Positions 1-7,817 of a DNA stretch of 64,000 bases are shown here, one piece after another (the first letter of the stretch is position 1; each line of letters begins with the position of its first letter). Both the position numbers and the translations under genes were made by a program. The notes under the pieces are model-generated. The model was not told the origin of the DNA, made no database searches, and worked only from the letters and a program-made list of their open reading frames with translations. The DNA comes from JAVZOV01 sp049976445. GTDB lineage: Archaea > Thermoproteota > Thermoprotei > Gearchaeales > WAQG01. The stretch is taken from positions 7,530-71,529 of the forward strand of contig JBMFIF010000002.1 in the NCBI GenBank assembly GCA_049976445.1, given 5' to 3'.

Positions 1-223
1 ATAATTTTTCAAGCTCTTCGACTTTATTTCTATACATCATTATGTAACGTGCATAGTTCCTATTCATTATGCTATCTGGATATAACTCAATTAATTTCGA
101 TAGTGCATCTATAGCTCTTCTATAATATCTAATTGCTTCACTATATTGTTTGTTATTTTCATATTGGATAGCTTTAGTGGCATTTTCCCGTGCATAATCT
201 AACAGTTCTTTACTCGCATACAT
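1..223 (-). CDS. cdvC: CdvC (Vps4-like AAA ATPase), N-terminal fragment
   Basis: Only the first ~74 residues are in the window; the gene runs off the left edge. They form the three-helix MIT domain typical of CdvC (starts MYASKELLDYARENA, with a repeat-like YSEAIRYYRRAIDAL segment). In Sulfolobus the MIT domain binds the MIM2 motif of CdvB, and the AAA ATPase then remodels ESCRT-III filaments at division. The ATG at 223 is preceded by GAAGGAG, and the gene lies 24 nt after the cdvB stop, so co-transcription is likely. The AAA domain itself is outside the window, so the ATPase assignment rests on the MIT domain and the neighbours. Confidence 0.85.
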   Translation of the reverse strand, partial: MYASKELLDYARENATKAIQYENNKQYSEAIRYYRRAIDALSKLIELYPDSIMNRNYARYIMMYRNKVEELEKL

Positions 224-247
224 TTGCTATCTACTCCTTCAGGTGAT

Positions 248-1096
248 TTACTCAGGTTTCAACTTACCGGCACGACTTAAACTGTCTATTGCCCTCCTTA
301 CATCATCAGGAGAAACGCCTAAATATCTAGCACAGTCCATTACATTAAGCTCACCATTATGTTCTAAAACCCACAAATAAACTTTATCTTCCAGAGAGAG
401 AAGTTTCTCAGTTCTCACGTTTATAACTTTATTTTGGGTACTTGAACTTTTATCAGACCTTGAAAGCGGGCCCTCTCCTATACTAATAGACTCAGCAACC
501 TTTTGAACTTTATCGGTAATCTTCTCTTTAGAAGCTGTAGGAGGTTCAGGTAATAAAGACCTTTCTTTTATCATAGTACCTGCAACTGCAGCGGCTTCTT
601 TCAGGATCTTATTCAGATCTGCATCACTTGTATCTAAGGGTAATGTTTCAAATGTATCTGGATATTTTGCACCTAACTGTTCAAGTACAGCGTTTGATAA
701 GACATTAAGATCGTTTTCAAGTTCTGGTGCGATTTGTGGTATTACAGTACGAACATCGCTTATAAGACCTTGTAATGAGGAAAGTAGACTAGCAGCATCA
801 CCTAACTCAATAATTGTCTCAAGTCGTAACAGTAGTTGCTCTAATGAAATACTTGCACTTTCAACAGATTTAACTAGCTTCCTTAATTCAGCTACCTCAT
901 TAGCATATATTGTAGCATATTGAGCATTTCCTGATGCTTGAGCTGTTACAACCTTGTCAAACATCTCTTTCTCTTTTTTCCTCAACCTGTATTTGGCTAA
1001 TTCTAAACGTGAAACATAACTTCTAAGTTTTATTATAGTATCATTAATTATATCTTTAAGATCACGCCTTCTTTTTAAAAAATTTATTCTAACCAT
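248..1096 (-). CDS. cdvB: CdvB, ESCRT-III division protein with C-terminal winged helix
   Basis: 282 residues. Residues 1-175 are the charged helical ESCRT-III core with a basic N-terminus (FLKRRRDLKD). A proline-rich MIM2-like motif LLPEPP is at 181-186, a low-complexity linker follows, and residues 234-282 form a small winged helix. This is the layout of Sulfolobus CdvB, in which MIM2 binds the CdvC MIT domain and the winged helix binds CdvA. It polymerises at the division site as part of the archaeal ESCRT machinery. The ATG at 1096 has GGAG 10 nt upstream. A 6-bp stem dyad (1111-1129) overlaps the leader just before that Shine-Dalgarno. cdvC follows directly; the upstream neighbour is a second ESCRT-III paralog. 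Confidence 0.9.
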   Translation of the reverse strand: MVRINFLKRRRDLKDIINDTIIKLRSYVSRLELAKYRLRKKEKEMFDKVVTAQASGNAQYATIYANEVAELRKLVKSVESASISLEQLLLRLETIIELGDAASLLSSLQGLISDVRTVIPQIAPELENDLNVLSNAVLEQLGAKYPDTFETLPLDTSDADLNKILKEAAAVAGTMIKERSLLPEPPTASKEKITDKVQKVAESISIGEGPLSRSDKSSSTQNKVINVRTEKLLSLEDKVYLWVLEHNGELNVMDCARYLGVSPDDVRRAIDSLSRAGKLKPE

Positions 1097-1110
1097 GATG
1101 AATCAGCTCC

Positions 1111-1129
1111 TTCCCCATAATTAGGGGAA
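1111..1129 (-). promoter_or_regulatory. Dyad in the cdvB leader
   Basis: TTCCCC and GGGGAA are separated by 7 nt and sit immediately upstream of the cdvB Shine-Dalgarno. On the transcript the right arm runs into the GGAG of the ribosome binding site. It could be an RNA hairpin that tunes translation or a protein-binding dyad. Function is inferred only from position and symmetry. Confidence 0.4.
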
Positions 1130-1220
1130 ATAAACGAAGAAAAAGTGAGAAAAAATGATTGTTAATAAAAAAGAAAAAATGATATGAAAATAAAAAATTA
1201 TTTAGGCTATTTATATCATC

Positions 1221-1251
1221 CGCCGCTGAGGCATGTTCATAGCCTGCGGCG
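1221..1251 (-). terminator. GC-rich hairpin between the ESCRT-III genes
   Basis: CGCCGC and AGGC pair with GCCT and GCGGCG around a ~9-nt loop, with a 2-nt bulge. On the minus-strand transcript the hairpin starts about 21 nt after the stop of the upstream ESCRT-III gene and is followed by several T-runs between 1200 and 1140. This could be a terminator or processing structure that separates the two genes. The stem is strikingly GC-rich for the surroundings. A small structured RNA is an alternative. Confidence 0.4.
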
Positions 1252-1271
1252 TCCATATTATGCACCTAGTT

Positions 1272-1910
1272 TTATGTAGTTGAGGGGCCTTTCTCTTTTT
1301 CTGGACTTGGAAGCTCTGAAAACTCTTTGCTTCTACTTTCAGCAACAGCCTGTGCTTCTTTGAGTATTTTTTCAGCTTCTTCACTCTGTGGACCGAAGGC
1401 TCCAAAGTGAACGCCTGAGATCTCTCCAGCTTCAGTGAGTACAGATGTTAGTGCTTCGCCTATGTCGCCTAGTTCTCTCTCAGCTTCAGGTAATATGCCT
1501 ATTAATTGTCTCTTAACAGCGTTCACAACACCTATTGCAGGTTCGATTGCAGCAACAACATCACCTATCTCTTTAATCGTACCAAGTCTTAATATTACGG
1601 ATTCTAGTGCTATCTTACTCTGAAGTACTACTTTGGCAACTTTTCTTACTCCAGCTACTTCGTTAGCATACATGTATGCACGATCAGAATCATTCTTTAT
1701 GTACGCGTTAACCAATTGCTCGAAAAGTCTGCGATCTCGCTCTTGTAAACGGTGATAAAGTTGGTCGAGTTTCATAGTTTGAGTTTCAAGTTTTCTTGTA
1801 ACTTGGTCGATTTTATTCTTTAACGGTGGTGATGGATATACTGCATCCCTTATTCTTCCCGAAAGGGGCTCTTTCGGCTCCCTTTCCCATCTTCTTGCGA
1901 AGTTTGCCAT
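1272..1910 (-). CDS. ESCRT-III paralog (CdvB1-type)
   Basis: 212 residues; an ESCRT-III core without the winged helix. A basic N-terminal segment is followed by long amphipathic helices (roughly 28-160), including the YANEVAGVRK stretch that matches YANEVAELRK in the neighbouring CdvB. A short ELPSPE motif near residue 200 resembles a MIM2 element that could contact CdvC. Sulfolobus CdvB1 and CdvB2 have this domain layout and act in ring constriction. The start ATG at 1910 follows GGTGA. Finding it directly upstream of cdvB, where Sulfolobus carries cdvA, is unusual. Which numbered paralog it matches cannot be decided here. Confidence 0.85.
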   Translation of the reverse strand: MANFARRWEREPKEPLSGRIRDAVYPSPPLKNKIDQVTRKLETQTMKLDQLYHRLQERDRRLFEQLVNAYIKNDSDRAYMYANEVAGVRKVAKVVLQSKIALESVILRLGTIKEIGDVVAAIEPAIGVVNAVKRQLIGILPEAERELGDIGEALTSVLTEAGEISGVHFGAFGPQSEEAEKILKEAQAVAESRSKEFSELPSPEKEKGPSTT

Positions 1911-2150
1911 TTATTTATCACCAAATCTATGATAACAAAATACTAAAATAAAAGAGAAGTATTTTGCATACCTCAAAGCATAAATGAAAATATGCTATAA
2001 AATGTTCATTAAATAACAGCAAAACATTTCATGTATGGGTTATAAAATGGGAATGAAGCATTATGATAAGCAATAAATTAGTTTAGAATTATTCGTACGT
2101 TAAACACTACAAAATCTCGTGTACTTTAAAAAGACACTCATTAGCTTATT

Positions 2151-3533
2151 TTATCCTAACATAAGTTTAATGCTTCTGAGGAAATCTGAAAAGCATTCGC
2201 GAGCAATGTTTGTTATTGATAAATCTTTTTTACTGATGTTTTTGGATAATCGTTCTATTCTATATGATACAGGTGGATGTGCATCAAACCATTTTAACCA
2301 CGAATAGGCTCTAGTAGAGTAATCTTGTTCATACTTGAGTCTTCTATATCCTATCCTCTTTAATGCCTCTATGAGGGAATCAGCGCTATTTGTATAAAAT
2401 GCTCCTACTAGGTCAGCTCTTTCCTCAAAAAATTTTGCGATGAAAAATACTGTTGTGAAGGAGAGCATTAGGTATAAGTAAGCTAATATGATTGGTATGT
2501 TTAATGTTATGAGAATTCTTATGATGTATTCAATAGAGAATAATGTTGATACTATTATAGGATCGTAATTGACTATGTGACTAAATTCGTGAGCAATGAC
2601 AGCCTTGATCTCATTTTCTTTTAATGTCATCAGTAGACCAATCGTTATTGCTATGGTAGCATATCTTTTTGAGATACCTGTTGCTGCAGCGTTTGATATT
2701 GTTGTATTTATTAGAGTGATTTTAGGCATGTTGATACGAAAGTTTTTTCTTACTTCATCAACTAGTCCGTATACATCTATACTAGTTATCTTAACATTCA
2801 GAACGTTTATGCCATATTTGTTTAGTATGTTTGTTACTGTCAGGTTGTCTATGGAGTTGTTTATTTTTATTGTTTGTTCGTAGATTTCTTTTTTAATTTG
2901 TGCTTTATTTTTAGATATTATGTTAATGCTTTTTATGTATTCATTTTCTGGTATCCAGCATTCGACTATGTATGCGTGTCGATTATCTTGAGTGATTTTG
3001 TAGTCACTAATTTTTAGCATTATCTTATCTGAGAATAGCAAGATTACATATTGACTTAGAACTAATAATATTGGTAAATAATATCCTAAAAAGTAAAAGC
3101 CGATTGTAGCTATTAGAATTAATATACCAATCATAGCGATTGGGTTTCCTAAAAGAAGTTTTAGTATAATATTTTCTGTTCTCGATTTTTCTGTTAAGTA
3201 ATACTTATCTGTGAAAAGGAAAGCGACGGATTTTGCAGGTTGTTGTAATGTGAGAGCTGGATAGAGTAAGCCTTTTATTATCTCATACGCCTTGTTAGCA
3301 ATTTTAATATCCCCGTTTGACCAGATTACTACCATTGGTTCTTCTTCAGGGACTATTATTGCTCGTGCATTTATTTGTTGTAAGGATATCTCTATTGCAC
3401 TGTAATTCTGGAAAGTTGTTTCTGTAAAAGGTATGTTTTTTTCTTCAATTTTTTTCTTTACATCATTTTTGTTTAAGGATTCTGGTAATCGATATATGAA
3501 TGGTATGTTGCTATCTTCTGGACTAGCCAGCAT
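2151..3533 (-). CDS. Membrane-bound M48 family zinc metalloprotease
   Basis: About 460 residues. The zinc motif HEFSH lies near residue 315 and the third ligand region EERAD near residue 370, as in HtpX/Ste24 M48 peptidases. Hydrophobic segments lie around 130-170 and 330-370. The N-terminal ~125 residues are soluble and not typical of HtpX. A likely role is membrane-protein quality control. I chose the ATG at 3533 because GGTGA lies 5 nt before it; a GTG at 3542 is in frame but inside that signal. The gene overlaps the end of the upstream small gene, consistent with an aspS–small gene–protease operon. Confidence 0.8.
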   Translation of the reverse strand: MLASPEDSNIPFIYRLPESLNKNDVKKKIEEKNIPFTETTFQNYSAIEISLQQINARAIIVPEEEPMVVIWSNGDIKIANKAYEIIKGLLYPALTLQQPAKSVAFLFTDKYYLTEKSRTENIILKLLLGNPIAMIGILILIATIGFYFLGYYLPILLVLSQYVILLFSDKIMLKISDYKITQDNRHAYIVECWIPENEYIKSINIISKNKAQIKKEIYEQTIKINNSIDNLTVTNILNKYGINVLNVKITSIDVYGLVDEVRKNFRINMPKITLINTTISNAAATGISKRYATIAITIGLLMTLKENEIKAVIAHEFSHIVNYDPIIVSTLFSIEYIIRILITLNIPIILAYLYLMLSFTTVFFIAKFFEERADLVGAFYTNSADSLIEALKRIGYRRLKYEQDYSTRAYSWLKWFDAHPPVSYRIERLSKNISKKDLSITNIARECFSDFLRSIKLMLG

Positions 3534-3813
3534 CAAAGTCACCTAAGTAGTTTAGGCTTCTTGAAATGCTAAATTGACCATAAATTGTTAATAATTGTGA
3601 TTGTATGTATGAGATTAGTTCATTAAAGTTTTCTATGAGTTGTTTCTCTGCATTATCAGCTGAGGTTTCACTCCGAACTATATGATAATACGCTTTCAAA
3701 CTTAAGTATCGTGCTGATCTGCTGTTTATTTTTAATCCCATCATGCGTGCCTCGTGTCTTATGAGCTTCTCAATATCTTTAATAAAATAATGCCAAAATG
3801 TCATTTTTCCCAC
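3523..3813 (-). CDS. Small protein of unknown function
   Basis: 96 residues, predicted mostly helical, with no domain I recognise. It begins at a GTG (3813), or an ATG three codons later, 3 nt after the aspS stop, and overlaps the following M48 protease gene by about 10 nt. This tight packing supports it as a real gene in the operon. The sequence is rich in charged residues and contains RSARYLSLKAYYHIVR, suggesting a soluble helical protein. No function is proposed. Confidence 0.6.
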   Translation of the reverse strand: MGKMTFWHYFIKDIEKLIRHEARMMGLKINSRSARYLSLKAYYHIVRSETSADNAEKQLIENFNELISYIQSQLLTIYGQFSISRSLNYLGDFDAG

Positions 3814-3816
3814 TCT

Positions 3817-5148
3817 TCAGGGGTATATTCGTGTCGGTGTTCTTGGGAACATAATAGCATCTCTAACATGTGGAAGACCAGCTATCCATTTTATAAATCT
3901 TTCTATTCCAAGGCCAAATCCAGCATGTGGAACAGATCCATACCTGCGAAGATCAATGTACCACTCATAATCTTCTGGTTTAAGATCAAAATCCTTAATT
4001 CTCCTAAGGAGTAGATCTAGGTCATGTATTCTTTGACCACCACTAGTTATTTCTCCTAATCCAGGGGCGTAGAAATCTGATGAAAGAGTAACATCTGGCC
4101 TTTGAGGATCAGGCATATGATAAAATGACCTAGTAGAGACTGGGAATTTCGTTACAAAAAACGGTGTATCAAAACTGTTTGCTAAAACTTTTTCAGCTTC
4201 AGCACCAAAATCTTCACCCCACTTCATAGAAATCCCTTTAGAAGAAAGTAGGTCCAAGGCTTCATCGTAAGTAATTCTTGGATATGGTGGTTCAGAAATC
4301 TTTATGCTATCTCTTCCTAAAACTGTTAGCTCACGCTTTCTCTCTTCAATAACCTTCTTCGCAGCATGATATACAAGCTCCTCCTCTACACGCATTATAT
4401 CATCATGATCAGCAAAAGCTACCTCAGCCTCTAAATGCCAAAATTCAGTAAGATGTTTAGGTGTTCTGGATTTCTCGGCTCTGAATGACGGTTCTAACGA
4501 ATAAACTTTTTCGAACGCAAAAATAGCAGCTTCTAGATAAAACTGCGAACTCTGTGTTAGATAAGCTGTTTTACCAAAATATCTCACAGGAAATAACGTT
4601 GCACCACCTTCAACAGCTGCAGTAATAAATATAGGAGCCTGTACTTCTACAAATCCATTTGCATCAAGCCACTCTCTAAAACCCTTTATAGCCGTTTCTC
4701 GTATTCTTAAAACAGCAATGATCTTAGGTCTCCGAAGCTGTAAATGCCTATGATCAAGCAAAAACTTCTTACCAACACCCTTCCTTATAGGAAAATCATG
4801 AGAAACACCAATAATCTCAACAGACTTAGCACTAATCTCAACACCACCAGGAGCCCTAGGATCTTTCCTTAACGTACCAATAACTTTCAAAGATGCCTCC
4901 CTATCCAATTGCGCAATCATATTATAAACATCTTCGCCTACAATATTCTTTCTAACAGCAACCTGTATAGACCCAGTACTATCCCTTAAATTAATAAAAG
5001 TTAGACCACCATGAACCCTTAAATTTTCAGCCCAACCTAATAACTCAACCTCTGAACCTTCATCCTTAGAAACGATATCCGATACAAACATCCTCTTACC
5101 TAATGCAATCCTTCTTACATTATTTGCCACACTTAACCACTCCACCAC
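3817..5148 (-). CDS. aspS: Aspartyl-tRNA synthetase, archaeal type
   Basis: 443 residues, the size of compact archaeal/eukaryotic-type AspRS. An OB-fold anticodon-binding domain (about 20-115) precedes the class II core. Motif 2 is visible as FRAEKSRTPKHLTEFWHLEAE near 223-242 and motif 3 as GFGLGIERF near the C-terminus. It charges tRNA-Asp; whether it also mischarges tRNA-Asn cannot be decided here. Several GTG codons near the N-terminus (5148, 5145, 5130) are possible starts, and a TATA-like AAATATTT about 30 nt upstream fits a nearly leaderless message. Two genes follow on the same strand. Confidence 0.95.
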   Translation of the reverse strand: MVEWLSVANNVRRIALGKRMFVSDIVSKDEGSEVELLGWAENLRVHGGLTFINLRDSTGSIQVAVRKNIVGEDVYNMIAQLDREASLKVIGTLRKDPRAPGGVEISAKSVEIIGVSHDFPIRKGVGKKFLLDHRHLQLRRPKIIAVLRIRETAIKGFREWLDANGFVEVQAPIFITAAVEGGATLFPVRYFGKTAYLTQSSQFYLEAAIFAFEKVYSLEPSFRAEKSRTPKHLTEFWHLEAEVAFADHDDIMRVEEELVYHAAKKVIEERKRELTVLGRDSIKISEPPYPRITYDEALDLLSSKGISMKWGEDFGAEAEKVLANSFDTPFFVTKFPVSTRSFYHMPDPQRPDVTLSSDFYAPGLGEITSGGQRIHDLDLLLRRIKDFDLKPEDYEWYIDLRRYGSVPHAGFGLGIERFIKWIAGLPHVRDAIMFPRTPTRIYP

Positions 5149-5341
5149 TTCAGCTCATTCCTATCTGATACAAACAAAAATATTTATCGCTTTCAAAACA
5201 TCTTCACAAAAAATAAAATAGTAAGTCATTCATAAAAATTTGTACGCTTTGCTAAATAATTCGGAATTACTTCTTAAAGTTATTATATCATTCAAGAATA
5301 GTAAAGTATTTATAAATGTTGTGCTATGAAAATGTTGCATT

Positions 5342-6016
5342 ATGATGAAAAGTATTAAAAGTCTGTTACATAGTAGAGAGCATGATATTTTACGAATGGT
5401 AGTGGAACAAACTACGATTGTGCGTGATTCTATCTTTTTACTTGAGGATTTATTTCAGAAATTAAAGAATGGAGATTGGGGATATGCGATAGAAAAAAGT
5501 TTAGAAATTGCTAGGGAAGAGCATAAGACTGATGTCAAGCGGGAAGAGATAGCTACTAAAATCTTTAAAGAAGCCTATATGCCAGATTTCAGAGAAGCAA
5601 TATTAATGCTAATTGAGAAAATAGATGAAGTAATAGATTCAATAAAGGATACTTCCAGAATTATAACGCAGAGAAAATTTGATGAAAAAATATTGAATGT
5701 TTTAGAGCCGGAGTTCACTGCTTATGTTAAATTATGCGTGAAAGCTGTTGAAACGATGTATTTTTCAATAAGCAAGCTTATTATTAACATTGATGAATCT
5801 ATAAAACTTATAAATGAGATTAAATCGTTAGAGGTTCAAGTTGATGAGATGAAAATGTTATTGATAAAGCGCATATATAACATAGATGAGAAAACAATCA
5901 GCATATTAACACTACTTCAAATTAAGGATGTTATTCTCTTTATGGATAATATTGTTGATAATGCTGAGGATGTCGGTGATGTTCTTCAACTCTTATACTT
6001 TACTATAAAAAGTTAA
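5342..6016 (+). CDS. DUF47 (PhoU-like) phosphate transport regulator
   Basis: 224 residues, all helical, with the DUF47 pattern of paired three-helix bundles and acidic E/D-rich helices (for example REEHKTDVKREE around 60-70). DUF47 proteins usually accompany PiT phosphate permeases and are thought to regulate them. Here a PiT gene lies tail to tail, overlapping by about 14 nt. A TATA-like TTTATAAA at 5309-5316 sits about 26 nt before the ATG, so the mRNA is probably leaderless. Confidence 0.85.
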   Translation: MMKSIKSLLHSREHDILRMVVEQTTIVRDSIFLLEDLFQKLKNGDWGYAIEKSLEIAREEHKTDVKREEIATKIFKEAYMPDFREAILMLIEKIDEVIDSIKDTSRIITQRKFDEKILNVLEPEFTAYVKLCVKAVETMYFSISKLIINIDESIKLINEIKSLEVQVDEMKMLLIKRIYNIDEKTISILTLLQIKDVILFMDNIVDNAEDVGDVLQLLYFTIKS

Positions 6017-6941
6017 GTATCAAATACACGAATAAGGAAATAGTTGTTCCAATAATTGGTGCTATGATCCAGTTCTTAAACATTTTCATAGAGCTGCCAA
6101 CACGTAGGCTTCCCTTGGCAAGGTTTATACCGATTAGACTTCCTGTTATTGTTTGAGTTACTGATATTGGTATACCTATTGCTGTGAAAAATTGTATTAT
6201 GATATTGGACGAAAGGAGAGCTGAGACAGTTGCTATACGACCTAATCTGCTGAGACGAAAACCAACTTCAATAAATATTCTTTTGCTCATTATAAGTAAT
6301 CCTAGTGCACCAGCGATACCATTGATTAATAAAAGTTCAGTATAACCAATCTGTATTGAAGAAACCCTAATAATAGATATAATAAAACCAATCACATTCG
6401 CACCAACCAAATACGAATTATATAAACTCATAAACACGATTAGAAATTTTATCTTAAAACTTAAACCTACATCAGGCTTTAAAAATGAATACCTATAAAA
6501 GATATTATAAAAAAACGCTGACAAAAATACTGATACTACAACACTAACTATCCATGATATAACAGTAAACAAAAAATAATTCCAATTGATCATAAATATT
6601 CCTGCTGCTGCAAACCCCGCTATAGAAACTATCACCAATTGAGATACTGAAGTAGGAACACCAATTGCACTCAATAATATAAGAGTGACTATTGATGAAA
6701 TCATTATGGATAAGAGCTCATCAGGTTTGCCATTAACTATCAACGTACTACCATAATTAATCATTAACGTTGCGTTTATTATAACACCAGCAAGAATCCC
6801 TAAAGCACAAAAAAACACAGCAGTCTTTCTCTTTAAAATGCCTGAACCCATAAGAACAGCCGGATTAATAGCAGAATTGTTTCCACCACTTGTTAAGCTT
6901 AAAATAATACCCGCAGATAAAATTATAATCTCTTTAATAAT
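6003..6941 (-). CDS. PiT-family phosphate permease with ATT start codon
   Basis: The first ATG (6851) would remove the signature region of the family. In frame upstream the sequence encodes a membrane helix and the motif SGGNNSAINPAVLMGSG, matching the PiT GANDxxNA signature. The open frame reaches back only to a TGA at 6950-6948, and it contains no ATG, GTG or TTG that keeps the motif. ATT at 6941 lies 6 nt after GAGGTGA, so it is the best start and gives 312 residues. About 8-9 membrane helices follow. The protein likely imports phosphate with sodium or protons and pairs with the convergent DUF47 gene. It lies just after a Yip1-like membrane gene on the same strand. Confidence 0.75.
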   Translation of the reverse strand: MIKEIIILSAGIILSLTSGGNNSAINPAVLMGSGILKRKTAVFFCALGILAGVIINATLMINYGSTLIVNGKPDELLSIMISSIVTLILLSAIGVPTSVSQLVIVSIAGFAAAGIFMINWNYFLFTVISWIVSVVVSVFLSAFFYNIFYRYSFLKPDVGLSFKIKFLIVFMSLYNSYLVGANVIGFIISIIRVSSIQIGYTELLLINGIAGALGLLIMSKRIFIEVGFRLSRLGRIATVSALLSSNIIIQFFTAIGIPISVTQTITGSLIGINLAKGSLRVGSSMKMFKNWIIAPIIGTTISLFVYLILNFL

Positions 6942-6947
6942 TCCTAT

Positions 6948-6954
6948 TCACCTC
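6948..6954 (-). promoter_or_regulatory. Ribosome binding site for the ATT-started PiT gene
   Basis: GAGGTGA on the minus strand overlaps the TGA stop of the preceding gene and ends 6 nt before ATT at 6941. The GTG inside this signal is in another frame and reaches a stop after five codons, so it cannot be the start. Confidence 0.6.
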
Positions 6955-7636
6955 AAATAAAAGGAACTCCATACAATATTGACATCAACGCCCTAACTAT
7001 TATAATCCTCACACCAATCCATGCTGAAATTAACATAAATGTGGCAGCCAGTCTATTAGCACTTAAAATCTCACTTGCAGCATAAGATTGAAGAACAATA
7101 CACCAAGTTATCGGTACAACATCAGCAATAAAAACATCTAATATATAATAAACACTATTAGACTGTGCCCATTTAATTAATGCCTCTTGAAATTGAATAG
7201 ATAATGGAATACCAGCCTCATAATTGTACTGTATCCTTGGGAGAAAAAGTATTATAATTCCAGAAATTAACCGTCCAAGACCAAGTAATAACAGCAAATA
7301 AAACGAGAACAGCACGAATATCTTATAATACTCGTGCTTTACAGAAACAAGAACAAGAAGCATAGTCGAGAACAATATTAATCCAGACCCCTCAATAAGA
7401 TATATAATAAATTCAGAAGAATAATACTGAAAAGTATTACCAAAAATCCCATTAATTTCTATGATCTTCGACGCAGAAGCATACGACTTAAACATGGAAA
7501 AGAATAGAAATATCATGAAAGCCATCATCGGGCTTAGTAGATCCGGTGCTACTCGTTCTTCCTCCATTAATGCGCGTGGATTATAAACAATCCTCGCCAA
7601 CCGCCTTATCATTCGTTTAACGATAATTAATGACAT
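6953..7636 (-). CDS. Yip1-like multi-spanning membrane protein
   Basis: 227 residues with about five hydrophobic segments and an N-terminal basic stretch containing YNPRALMEE, as seen in archaeal Yip1-domain membrane proteins. The biochemical role is unknown. Its stop codon lies inside the ribosome binding site of the downstream PiT gene, so the two are probably translated from one message. A TATA-like ATTTATACTT lies roughly 30 nt before the ATG, giving a short or absent leader. Confidence 0.65.
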   Translation of the reverse strand: MSLIIVKRMIRRLARIVYNPRALMEEERVAPDLLSPMMAFMIFLFFSMFKSYASASKIIEINGIFGNTFQYYSSEFIIYLIEGSGLILFSTMLLVLVSVKHEYYKIFVLFSFYLLLLLGLGRLISGIIILFLPRIQYNYEAGIPLSIQFQEALIKWAQSNSVYYILDVFIADVVPITWCIVLQSYAASEILSANRLAATFMLISAWIGVRIIIVRALMSILYGVPFI

Positions 7637-7817
7637 ACATTCTCTTTAATTGTAATTATCGAAGTATAAATAAATTTATTCAACAAAAATAATACTCCTT
7701 TGGTAGCGTTAAGAAAGTAAGCTTAAACATCAAGAATAAATATGTCATTCTCTTTCTTCTTCTAAGGTAAACTTTATTTTGCAGAGTAAGATAAAAATAA
7801 GTGGTTAGTGAGATCAG

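Noticed and set aside
1211..1405. 64-codon minus-strand frame across the ESCRT-III gene end
   Set aside because: Overlaps the 3' end of the ESCRT-III paralog in another frame and runs through the GC-rich hairpin; no ribosome binding site or protein-like composition.
5246..5263. GCTTTGCTAAATAATTCG resembling the MITE ends at 10063 and 58229
   Set aside because: Only about 14 of 18 positions agree, the site is AT-rich and no partner end is nearby; too weak to call an element.
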